From the NCBI GenBank assembly GCA_023091665.1, contig JALJCQ010000012.1:310001-374000 (forward strand): a stretch of 64,000 nucleotides of DNA, written 5' to 3'. Positions 51,935 through 60,831 of this stretch are shown here, piece after piece (within the stretch, counting starts at the first letter, position 1; every line of letters starts with the position of its first letter). Made by a program: the position numbers and the translations under genes. The notes beneath the pieces were generated by a model, which saw only the letters and a list, made by a program, of their open reading frames with translations, ran no database searches and had not been told where the DNA came from. Origin of the DNA: Pythium myriotylum (Eukaryota; Oomycota; Peronosporomycetes; Pythiales; Pythiaceae).

Positions 51935-53788
51935 ATGGCCAAGCTCTGGTCTCTCGCAACGGCCGCCGTGGTCTGCATTGCCGCTGCTACGTCAACTGAC
52001 GCTCAAAATGCAGCCGTGCATGCCCCAAATATTCTTGGGGCCACGGCTGCCACCACCAAGCCAGCGAAAGCGTCTACAACACCAGCCAAACCTGCCGCCA
52101 GCACAACGACTACTGTGACCAAGCCTGCCGCAGCCACAACGGCTGGTACTACCGCGGCCACCAAGCCGACCACTGGCGCGGCAGCTTCAACCACGCCTGC
52201 ATTGAAGACGACGCTTACACCACCGCCACAAATCGCGGCGTCTGCTACATGGGTCTCGAACTTCAAGGCGAAGGCGACAAATCCTTCATGCTACCGCCGC
52301 ACGGCACTTGGCAAGTCCCACGCATGCCCTGAAGGCTTCATCAACGATGGCAAAATGCTGTGCTGGGCACAGTGTCCAATCGACTATCCGGTGCAGTGCG
52401 GCATGGAATGTCTGCCGCAGAATAAAGACTGTACGCTCAATATTCTCGACAGAGTTAGCGCAGCCGCGGCGACGGCGGTAAAGGTGGCAACTGGTGGCTT
52501 CTTCGGTGCGCTTACGATTGACGCGAAAAAAATCACGCGCGGCTTCTCGTGCGCACAGAAGCTCTACGACGCGTCGATGCGCTTGTCGGAGTTTATTAAC
52601 CAGATGGATGCAGCCACGAAGGCTGGGCCACGCGAGCAGATCGCTGCCCTTGTCGATAAGAGCGACTTGGTGGCGTACGATATCCCGCTCGTCGTGACCA
52701 CGTGCCTCGGTGAGCAGTTGCCGGAAGTGTTCAACGTCAGCAAGAAGGTGCTAAGCGTTATGCGCCCGCTCGTGGCTGGAATCCTCGACAAGACGCTCAG
52801 CAAGGAAAATATTATGGATAAACTGAAGTACCTCGACTTTCTAAAGAAGTTCATGCCCGGCGGATCGTCTGGTAAGACGGCACAGCCGACGACATCTAGT
52901 GCAGCAGCCACAGCCACAGCCACTGCAGCGTTACCGACCCTAACAGAGGCCGAGATTAAGAAGTTTGGAGCGAGCGGCAACACATGTGGCCAAACACTAT
53001 CGACGTACGTGGGCAAAGTCCAAGACAAAGTCACCACGGTTATGAAGAGCCAACCGACGGTCGATCACGAGTACCTCCAGTTCGCTATTCTCAGCTCCCC
53101 GATCATCCTCACTGACCTCCCAGCGGCAGCGGCATCGTGTACTGCGGGTCTTGGTAGCGCCACAACTGAGGCCGACGTTGTGACGGCGCTTCAAGTGATC
53201 GTAGACAAGATCATCGCGTCGGCATTCGATAAATCGGGTGTTCTCGCCAAGTTGGACGGCTACAAGCTCCAAATTGCTCACTTCGGTCTTGTAGCTCTCT
53301 CAACGATCGATCCAACGGGTCTTACGACTTTGGTCGATAAGTTCTTGCGGCCAATTTGCAAACCACCATTGATTAACGTCGCGATTCAGGATGGGCCAGC
53401 CGACAAGGCACTTGGTCTGGAGACTGTCCAGAAGGCATTCCATGGATCTACAGGAACGTGGACGTCAAAAGGTGACGGCAAGTTAACAATCAACTTCAAC
53501 AGTACAGACAAGTACGATGTCCGCGTGAACATCATTTCCGGTGGTAAGAAAATCACGGAGTTCCCAGTCGAGGCAAATACCACCGCGACGTACACAGTGT
53601 CACTTAAGACTCTGGTGGGCAAGACATTGTATCTAGATCGCTGGCGCAGGGGCATTCTCGGCATTCCGGGTACGGGGGGAGGTTCGTTGTTGCTGTGGGT
53701 GCCGAACAATGCGGCAGGATCGATTGTTTTGAAGGTGCCGATCAACAAAACCAGTTTCTTTGACAAAGAAGTTGCTGGGGTTAAGTAA
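51935..53788 (+). CDS. secreted protein with six-plus-Cys N-terminal module and C-terminal beta-rich domain, intact paralog
   Basis: Single exon, 617 residues. Signal peptide MAKLWSLATAAVVCIAAATSTDA, then a Thr/Ala/Pro-Lys linker (about 35-100) likely O-glycosylated. A compact Cys module follows: CYRRTALGKSHACPEGF, CWAQCPIDYPVQCGMEC, LPQNKDC. The central 300 residues are mostly helical with repeated conserved Cys (FSCAQKLYD, TTCLGEQLP, GNTCGQTL, ASCTAG) in two similar halves. The C-terminal domain looks beta-rich (TGTWTSKGDGKLTINF, KTLYLDRWRRGILGIPGTGG). The tail VLKVPINKTSFFDKEVAGVK follows. The broken paralog on the other strand shares every module. I recognise no characterised family; secretion and oomycete-style composition suggest an extracellular role. 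There is no transmembrane helix beyond the signal. Confidence 0.8.
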   Translation: MAKLWSLATAAVVCIAAATSTDAQNAAVHAPNILGATAATTKPAKASTTPAKPAASTTTTVTKPAAATTAGTTAATKPTTGAAASTTPALKTTLTPPPQIAASATWVSNFKAKATNPSCYRRTALGKSHACPEGFINDGKMLCWAQCPIDYPVQCGMECLPQNKDCTLNILDRVSAAAATAVKVATGGFFGALTIDAKKITRGFSCAQKLYDASMRLSEFINQMDAATKAGPREQIAALVDKSDLVAYDIPLVVTTCLGEQLPEVFNVSKKVLSVMRPLVAGILDKTLSKENIMDKLKYLDFLKKFMPGGSSGKTAQPTTSSAAATATATAALPTLTEAEIKKFGASGNTCGQTLSTYVGKVQDKVTTVMKSQPTVDHEYLQFAILSSPIILTDLPAAAASCTAGLGSATTEADVVTALQVIVDKIIASAFDKSGVLAKLDGYKLQIAHFGLVALSTIDPTGLTTLVDKFLRPICKPPLINVAIQDGPADKALGLETVQKAFHGSTGTWTSKGDGKLTINFNSTDKYDVRVNIISGGKKITEFPVEANTTATYTVSLKTLVGKTLYLDRWRRGILGIPGTGGGSLLLWVPNNAAGSIVLKVPINKTSFFDKEVAGVK

Positions 53789-54342
53789 CAGAATGGGTTT
53801 GTGAAGGCGCCGATCAACAAAATCAAGCTCTTCGACAAGGTAGTTTTGAGCGTGTTCGCGCAGAACCGTAATTTTGCAACAACACCATTTTGAAAAACGA
53901 GGTTTTGGATACCACAATCTGGCGAATGTCGTTTTCGCATTGAGTATTCGCGGTCAAAATATCGACGGGGTCCCCATCGCAATTCTGACCGCGAACCCAA
54001 AGCGCAATTTTCATTTTATCGTAGTCGCGGTCACAATTTTGGCCAAAACCACCACTTTCAAACGCTGCGACTACAATTCAGGTTTCCTGATGGAAACCAA
54101 CACCTGATGTTGTGATTCTCGCCGCGACGCGGCTCGAGAGTGGCTGGGGTACCCAGACGCAATGATGGAGCAAGCCTTCAACTCGGATAGTAGGTCTAAA
54201 AAGTGAGTGGATAGCATATCCACAGTAAAGCAATGTATACGTGCGCTACGACTGATAAGGTAAGTATTCAGGGCTCTAGTTAGGACTAGAGAGCATCACC
54301 GCTGTGCTGGGCTGCTAACTGGTCGAAGCCCCAATCTCCATT
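53789..54342. other. intergenic, 554 bp
   Basis: 3' flank of the secreted gene up to the hAT-type element. Contains short inverted repeats (e.g. GGTTTCC/GGAAACC near 54081-54098). Bases 53804-53830 nearly repeat the last codons of the gene (GGTGCCGATCAACAAAA), a small local duplication. Confidence 0.5.
54334..54342 (+). repeat. 9-bp target-site duplication, left copy
   Basis: ATCTCCATT, identical to 56367-56375, directly abutting the left terminal inverted repeat. Confidence 0.8.
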
Positions 54343-54441
54343 CAGGGCTCTCCCAATATATATTGCTTAGGGATTGTGGTCCGCAGCCAGGAACAATCAA
54401 TTATTGAAACAATATCAATATATTGGAGAATATGGCCATAT

Positions 54442-55373
54442 GCCGTGTTCGACTTGGCCATAATCTACATTATCCCCGACAGTAATCTAGATTGACGAGG
54501 TCGAACACACTCTCTGGGTAATGTAGATTCATAGCCGATAATCTAGATTCTCTCAGAACGGCGATTTGCCGTTCTGAGAAAAGGGAACTGACACTGCTCG
54601 AGGTTTATCTCAAAAACCTACATGAACGATGGACAAAAGAGTCATGGCGGGAACACCGCAAAGTTGGCGCGAAAGCGATTGGTGTCGTGAATCGCGTTCC
54701 TGCCTGCCATTGCTGAAGAACCACCGCGAAGTGCACTCGCCAGAGCTCCGGGGGCAAGAGCCTGAAGAAGAAGAGCTGGAAGGTCATTGACGATTGTATG
54801 ATCGAACGGTACAATGTCCAGTTGACCAGTGTGGCTTGCTTGAATTCTACGCGGCAAATCTGGCGCTCGCTAGCCAACCTATCGCTGTCTACCACAGGGA
54901 AATGCCAGCCAAAGTACATGACTCAGTTCAAGCTGTACAAGTTCACCAGCAACCTCAGTGGTGCCGGGGTGGAAGAGCCATCCGGTCGTTGTCACGAAAG
55001 ACCCATGGATTTGGATTCTTGTACACGCAGTCAAAGTAGCGATCGCTCTCGTCGAGCGACGGCGGAACTCGCGATATACGCGGGGCAGCGCGCAGCTGGG
55101 CCTGGAGTTTCTTCCTCTCGGATCTATTCAGTGCGTGGAACATGGTGCCAAGCAGCCGAAGCTGCACGATGATGGCCTCGTCGTCGCTGTCCATTGCGAA
55201 AACGGGGAGATCACCGCTGGGACCGACACACATCACATGTTATCGCCCACGTCTCAGATTTGAGAAAGGATTTTGAAACGAACACAACTGAATCCAATCT
55301 AGATTGACACCGAAGTGCTTCACCCGATTTCAGTACACTTCGGACGCAATCTAGATTGAGCTCGAACACAGCC
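54442..55373. mobile_element. possible nested DNA element, about 930 bp
   Basis: Ends GCCGTGTTCGA (54442) and, inverted, TCGAACACAGCC (to 55373) form imperfect terminal repeats, each followed by several AATCTAGATT motifs (e.g. 54490s, 54540, 55296, 55348). TAT lies outside both ends and could be a 3-bp duplication. It contains ORFs of unrecognised type (54955-55236 minus, 54798-55172 plus) and a 12-bp hairpin at 54551-54579. Confidence 0.4.
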
Positions 55374-55410
55374 TATATTGCTGCGTCTGCACTATATGGC
55401 AATGCACCAC

Positions 55411-55887
55411 CTAGCAAGTATCCATGTCACTTCCCTCATCGTCGTCATCGCTGCTCTCATTGCTAGCGGCATCGCTTTCGTTCCCAGCGTCGCTTCCAAC
55501 GCCTGACTCGTCGTCGCTGGTGTCGTCGCTGCCCTCTCGAGCAGTGCGAATCGCCGTGGAGAAAACTTCTTCTGTCACAAGATCCCAATTGAGGCGGAGA
55601 TTGAGGAGGGCCTCGAGCATCTCAGCGCTCATGCTCTTCCGCAAGTAGCCCAGCGTGCTCTTGATATTCGAGAATAAACGCTCCACCATCACTGATGCGG
55701 CTGGTAGCCACCGGAGGTCAACGTACTGGGACTTCTTCGCGGATCGATCAAGGGCACGCTGCTTAAGTGCCTCCTTCAGTTGCTCAGGGCTACGGCGTCT
55801 ATTTGTAGACTGCAAATGGCAAAAAGAAGTCTGAGAGCAGTTGCATCCGATGCGCCAGGGTGGCTGTGAGAGCGGTATGGGTGCCAC
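55411..55887 (-). pseudogene. hAT transposase C-terminal fragment (hATC dimerisation region)
   Basis: 158-codon open fragment. WLPAASVMVERLFSNIKSTL, then RKSMSAEMLEALLNLRLNWDLV, matches the hATC pattern (W-P-x-S-x-x-x-E-R-x-F-S ... R-x-x-M-x-x-E-x-L-E). An acidic Ser/Asp tail ends the frame. The N-terminal BED and catalytic portions are not intact upstream. Confidence 0.75.
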
Positions 55888-56366
55888 ATCCGTTGGAGAG
55901 GAGCAACCGCAGAAGAAGGAAGCGGGAAAGGAATGTCCTCTGCCTCATCGACCACGTGCTGCTGACACGCCGGGGCGCCGAGTGTTCAATATACGCGGTG
56001 GGAGAGCTGCTTTAGTGACCTTGAAGTGGAAATGGCTCACCTTCTTAGTATAGTGACACCGAAAGAATCCAAGCATGCCATCGGGAGATACCACTACCGA
56101 CGACTCCAGATCAATGCAGAGGCCAGAACTTCGAGTACACATGCTTCGTGATACAAGCCATACGAGGCGTTTCACAGCTAATTGTCCCGCTCCCTTTTCG
56201 ACCAGGTTCTCTGCAACATTCGCTTCAGAGACGAGATTTGGCTCTAAAACTGGTCACTGAGTGACCCATTCAATACCATAGGTATATTGTCAGGGGCGAA
56301 CAATCAATTATTGTCTCGGACAATATTCACAATATTTCAATAACAATACTCTTTTGGAGAGCCCTG

Positions 56367-56375
56367 ATCTCCATT
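56367..56375 (+). repeat. 9-bp target-site duplication, right copy
   Basis: ATCTCCATT directly after the right terminal repeat of the hAT-like element. Confidence 0.8.
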
Positions 56376-56461
56376 TCTGTATACTAGAGACCCTGGAGCG
56401 TCTCGTGGCCAGACCAAGCTGCAAACAAGTGAAGATCGGAGACACACGCAAGCAATAGTCA

Positions 56462-57046
56462 ATGTTAAGAGTACCCAGCGCGTCCCCCGCCTCGTACAGC
56501 TTCAATCCTCAACTACAGTGGGTAACAAGCAGCCCACGTTATAGTTCCAGTGTCATGAGTTGTGGGAAGGTCAAGGTCGGATCCAAGCCTCGGGCGCGGA
56601 TCGTTTGTCAAGCCCTGTCGGTCGCTCTACGTACACATATATCACCTTATCGAGTGCAAGTGTCTAAAATTCGAGGGGCTCTTGCTAAGTTTGACGAATG
56701 GTTCAAGTCTGTTCTATCGTACGAGGTGAGGACTACGGATTCCTGTCAAGGTTGTGAGGCGGATATTACTATTGTCTCGCTCGTACGTAACAAAGGCCTC
56801 GGATTCATGTGAGATTACCCGCCGCGATCATTGGTGTCATTGAGTCGAAGCCGGGATTACCTTTTCGTGATAGCGTCGCACCTCACGTACATGCAGGACG
56901 ACATGTGGAAGAAATTGATGGAAAACGCAGACGCTATCGGTATCCCGCCTCTCGGATTGACTTGGAGCCCAGTGGCCGCCGCAAATCATGTGTCGGAGTG
57001 GCACGAATGGTGGGAGGAGACTCAAGGATCCCGTGCAGGCCCGTAG
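56462..57046 (+). pseudogene. UPF1/SEN1-like SF1 helicase C-terminal relic with in-frame stop
   Basis: The frame shows the end of an SF1B helicase: THISPYRVQVSKIRGALAKF, TTDSCQGCEADITIVSLVRN, KGLGFM, an in-frame TGA at 56810-56812, then DYPPRSLVSLSRSRDYLFVI. Homologs have FLRD-x-x-R-x-N-V-x-x-S-R-A/S-R, so the stop most simply derives from an Arg CGA codon. Motif V is DSCQGCEAD rather than the usual D-S/G-F-Q-G-R/K-E-x-D. No upstream RecA domain with Walker A is found. Confidence 0.7.
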
Positions 57047-59209
57047 ACCGTGTTGCTGCAACCAGAGAAGGGTGTGACGCGCGGCGATGCGCCCGAGTTC
57101 TGAGGATGCCAGTAGTGCATAGTGTGGGTGTGGACGCTTGTCCCGCGTTCGCTGAAGCGTCACAGAGGGCGGTTGTGGTGAAGTGCCTCCGTTTTTCCAA
57201 GATTGTGCGGTCGCGCCGGTGCGCCATATGCATGACAGAGTTGTTCGTGTTCAAGTCGCTGAAGAAAGTGCGTCAAGAGGAAGAAAATAGTTACAAACAG
57301 TAGGAGTAGCGTAGGAAGCTTTATTGAGCCCCCGGGGTGTAGTGTGTATTGCCCCCAACAGAGGGCTGTAGGTGCTTGGGTGATTTGGTTAGCAAACACC
57401 CAATAACCCAGAACGGTGGTGGGTGACTTCCCACCGCACGTTCTGGGAGTCAGTTCCAAAATTTCCCCCTCGTCTAGAAGTCTTTTTAGTGCACCCTCGG
57501 TCTATCGTCTCTAATTCGTTTCTAAGTGACCCCTCTTTGGACTTGTGCAGTCAGTCTACGGAGGGGAAGGAGGCGTAGAGGCCGAGCTTGTGCAGTCAGC
57601 CGTCGGTATTGGCCCTAAGGCAAAAAGACCTAAAGGGCCGCCCGACACCAGCGTCTGCAAGCGCTAAGTCTCTCCGAAGCAACTAGGTGTGTGAGGCACC
57701 TACGTAACGACGTGTTGGATTCTCGAGCTTCCACTTCAAAGAGTCCAAGATATCCGGAGTTCCTTGTTGCGAGTCAAGAAGTCTCGTGGACAAGGCCATT
57801 CCCCATAAAGTTTTCGTTGTCTACGGAAACTGGAAGTCGGTCTACGTACGCCAAGACCCGAATTTTCAGTTGCCTCACGACAGCTGAGTCTCTATCTCTA
57901 TTCCACAGAACTCGCGAACAGCCACGACCGCGACAGCGCTTCGTTTTCTTCGTCCGTCCAAGTCTTCCCGTGGCCCATGCTGTCTGCACTATCAGAAGTG
58001 CTGGGCAACGTGCGAATGGGCATCCACACACCGACGCCTTCATGCGATTCTATCCCACAGCGGGATAGAGACCGTTTAGGGGATCCAATGAAAGTGCTCA
58101 GATGGTTAGAGACTGGCCAATCATATTTATATGCGACGTGAGAACATCTCTATTCGAGCCCGCGATAGAGAGTCGCACACGTCGCAGATTCCAACGTTAG
58201 AGAAAGAGAGCCGCGATGCGCTGAAATTCTCGACGACTCTCCTCTAATCGTGGTCGAGATAGAGATAGAGGGCCGCGTTGCGATTGCCCTAATTGCTACA
58301 TTTCTATAAGACCCTGCTGGAAAGTCATACTGACCTGCTCGTTTCTGGTTCTCACGTTTCATCTTGGGTTCTCTAGATGGACGTTCAGGCGTCATGACGC
58401 CAGTGTGATTGTGCATGAACCATAGTGCATTGCGCGGGCTTGATCGAAGTTTGTATAGCAGCTGGCTGAAGGAAGCTCGATCCTCCGTACTTTAGATTAG
58501 GAATGCGTAGAACTCCCCCCCCCCCCCCCCCCGCGCGCGCGCGCGAAAAAAAATATCAGATGTTCCAAAACCGCTTTCGGCAGCCATACTCGCTTTCGCT
58601 CGTTCATTTTGGAAGACGAATATTTGATGCACATGCATAACGAATGCCCTCAACTCTGAAAGTATGTGATGGTATTCAGCACCTCTATCTCTACTCTTTC
58701 GCGGAGCTTGGTTGCCTCCTCGACAGTGTTGCGCGATTACCTGTTGAGACATGATCCGTGCGCTATTGCTCGTCCCTAGGCGTCTCCAGGGGCCATTGTT
58801 CTCGCTCCACTCGCTCTCCACCCCCTCTCCTCGCCCGTTCTTGTGAAAGATACACCTCGCCGATCTGTATTTTATTCGTGTTTGAAACAGTTTTAGCGCG
58901 CCCGATTGGCTAAAACGAGGGTTAACCTCCAGTTCACTTCCAAATGTGGAGCATTTTTTACTGCTTCCACTTGCTCAGTTCCGCATCGACCCACCTCTGG
59001 CCACCGCCGCGAGCCGCGTCGCGCCCCGTTCCCTCTCTGCACTCCCTGCGCGGCCATTACATTCTTCGTCTCGGCCGCCGCTGGAGGCCCACGCGGTCGG
59101 TCGATTTTCGCGTCTCCAATTATTCCACCCCACCCCGCGTCCGCTAAAATTGCGGGTCGATTCCCTGTCTAAACCGATCGCGTGCCTCAATTTTGACCGC
59201 CATTTTCAG
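57047..59209. other. gene-poor region, 2.2 kb
   Basis: Between the helicase relic and the BAH gene. Holds an imperfect hairpin (CCCAGAACG 57407-57415 with CGTTCTGGG 57439-57447), a repeated CTTGTGCAGTCAG (about 57545 and 57589), the homopolymer tract at 58515-58553 and GATAGAGA-rich sequence around 58160-58275. No supportable gene. Confidence 0.5.
58515..58553 (+). repeat. C18-(GC)n-A8 compound low-complexity tract
   Basis: Eighteen C, then about six GC units, then eight A, directly joined. Confidence 0.9.
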
Positions 59210-60733
59210 ATGACCTCGGTCATGGGCCCGAGTCCATCGGCGCCGACGCTGCCGCGCGAGCCGGAGCAGCCAGCCGAGGATAAGAGCGTGGAGGTCGCAG
59301 CGGAGACGCAGGAGTCCACGCCGCGCCAATCGCGGTCGCCGGAGGATGCGCCGAAGCCGAGTTCGAGCGCGTCCAAGAGCCTCCTGACTAATGGAGGGAG
59401 GAAACCGAAGGAAGACACTGGCGAAGACAACGACGAGGACGAGGAGGAAGAGGAGGAAGAAGAGGAGGAAGAGGAGGAAGAGGAGGAAGAGTCTCCGCCA
59501 CGACCGCGGCGGACGACGCGCGCTCGGCTGATCATGGTGGAGGAGAGCGAGTCGGACAAGGAGCGCCGCTCGCGTGGACGGGTGAGAAGGAGCAGCCAAC
59601 CCAAGAAGCCCAAGCCCAAGGACGACTCGGAGAGCCCCGCGGACAAGCCCAAGCGACGGCGGAGCCGCGCGGCGCAGCAGCAAGCTACCAGTGACGACAC
59701 GGGCAGCGAGTCACCCGGTGATTACGTGCATGTTGAGGTCGGCGACTGTGTGCTGCTCGATTCGGGCGATCCGGACGACCACTATGTCGCGCTCGTGAGC
59801 TCGGTGCAGCTGTCGCAAAGCAGCGACAAGCCCACGGGCTTCACAGCGCAGTGGTACTACAAGCCGGACGACATTCGCGATGAGGTGCGCAACAGCATCC
59901 CCGGTGGTGTGCTCGCCAATGAAGTGTTCCTCTCGCCACACAAAGACAAGAACTCGATCGATGCCGTTGTTGGACTGTGTAATGTCGTTCCAGCCGAGGA
60001 GTACGCTGAGATCGAGCAAGAGATCGCGCGAGGTTTCCGCGAGAAGAGCCAGAAGCCGTACTACGTCTGTCGCTTCAAGTATTATCCGAGTCGGTCCGTG
60101 AAGAAGGCGCTCGAGCCGCTGAAAGAAGAGGAGATCCGTGGCGGCCTCGGGCCGCAAAAGCCCAAGGTCGGCGACGAGTATCAAGCAGTGATCCCCGAGA
60201 TGCGCAAGGACAAGCCAGCGCCAATCGAGGAAGGCATTCCGTGGCGACTCAACGCTCCTGCTGCGCCGGACAAGTCGGTGCAAGTCTGGTCACGCCGCGT
60301 TGTCGCCCACCAGGAGTTCATCTTCCGCCAGTTCCGCGCTATGCTAGACACGATTCGATTTAGCGTCGGTAACGTCGTACGCATTTTCCGTGCGGACGAG
60401 AAGACCATCATGGGTCACGTGCGATGCATCGTGCTCAAGTTTGCCCCTTCTGAGGCCATCGAAATCGTCGCGTCCACGGGAGAAAGGAAAACAGTCTTAA
60501 AAGGAGAGCTGTGCTCGCCCCTGCGCGAGGACGTCGCCTTCGAGATCCTGTACGCCGCTCGCTTTAATTTATCCCACGCCGTCCAGCAGTGCACCCAAAA
60601 GCTCGTTCATGCCCAGCACAAGGAGCGCGATGCCTTCAAGAAAGAAATTTTGGTTTTCGCGCGGATCGCGGCGATAGAGAAGGCCAAGCTCGCCGCTTTG
60701 GACGAAAGCAGTAATCGTAAACGGAGAAAGTGA
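59210..60733 (+). CDS. BAH-domain chromatin protein
   Basis: From ATG 59210 the product is 507 residues. An ORF ATG at 58946 would add 88 residues of leader-like sequence and is rejected; CATTTTCAG directly before 59210 could even be a splice acceptor of an upstream intron. The N-terminal 165 residues are disordered, with about 20 consecutive Glu or Asp (encoded by GAGGAA repeats) and basic nuclear-localisation-like clusters (KPKRRRSR). A BAH-like domain follows: VHVEVGDCVLLDSGDPDDHY, FTAQWYYKPDDIRDE, LANEVFLSPHKDKNSIDAVV and GLCNVVPAEEYAEI. The second half has another compact segment (FSVGNVVRIFRADEKTIMGH) and a basic C-terminus NRKRRK. Known: BAH modules read nucleosome or histone-tail marks. 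No enzymatic domain seen; partner complex unknown. Confidence 0.75.
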   Translation: MTSVMGPSPSAPTLPREPEQPAEDKSVEVAAETQESTPRQSRSPEDAPKPSSSASKSLLTNGGRKPKEDTGEDNDEDEEEEEEEEEEEEEEEEESPPRPRRTTRARLIMVEESESDKERRSRGRVRRSSQPKKPKPKDDSESPADKPKRRRSRAAQQQATSDDTGSESPGDYVHVEVGDCVLLDSGDPDDHYVALVSSVQLSQSSDKPTGFTAQWYYKPDDIRDEVRNSIPGGVLANEVFLSPHKDKNSIDAVVGLCNVVPAEEYAEIEQEIARGFREKSQKPYYVCRFKYYPSRSVKKALEPLKEEEIRGGLGPQKPKVGDEYQAVIPEMRKDKPAPIEEGIPWRLNAPAAPDKSVQVWSRRVVAHQEFIFRQFRAMLDTIRFSVGNVVRIFRADEKTIMGHVRCIVLKFAPSEAIEIVASTGERKTVLKGELCSPLREDVAFEILYAARFNLSHAVQQCTQKLVHAQHKERDAFKKEILVFARIAAIEKAKLAALDESSNRKRRK

Positions 60734-60831
60734 GAATTTTCTTTTCCTAGGGAAGACCGCCACAGTACCGAAAGCCCGCCTAATACACACATTTGACAAA
60801 TAAACGTGAGCGGGGCTCAGACGTGGGAAAC

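Larger units (their letters stand above)
54343..56366 (-). mobile_element. hAT-like DNA transposon, 2,024 bp, decayed
   Basis: Termini are inverted: CAGGGCTCTCC at 54343 and GGAGAGCCCTG ending at 56366, followed inside by weaker matching TATTG-rich sequence. Ends starting CAGGG are typical for hAT elements. A 9-bp duplication flanks it (hAT is usually 8 bp). On the minus strand it keeps a hAT C-terminal dimerisation region at 55411-55887; the rest of the transposase is degenerate. Confidence 0.75.

Noticed and set aside
58946..59209. 88-residue N-terminal extension of the BAH protein
   Set aside because: Reads as leader sequence without conserved features; the ATG at 59210 opens a typical acidic/basic nuclear-protein N-terminus.
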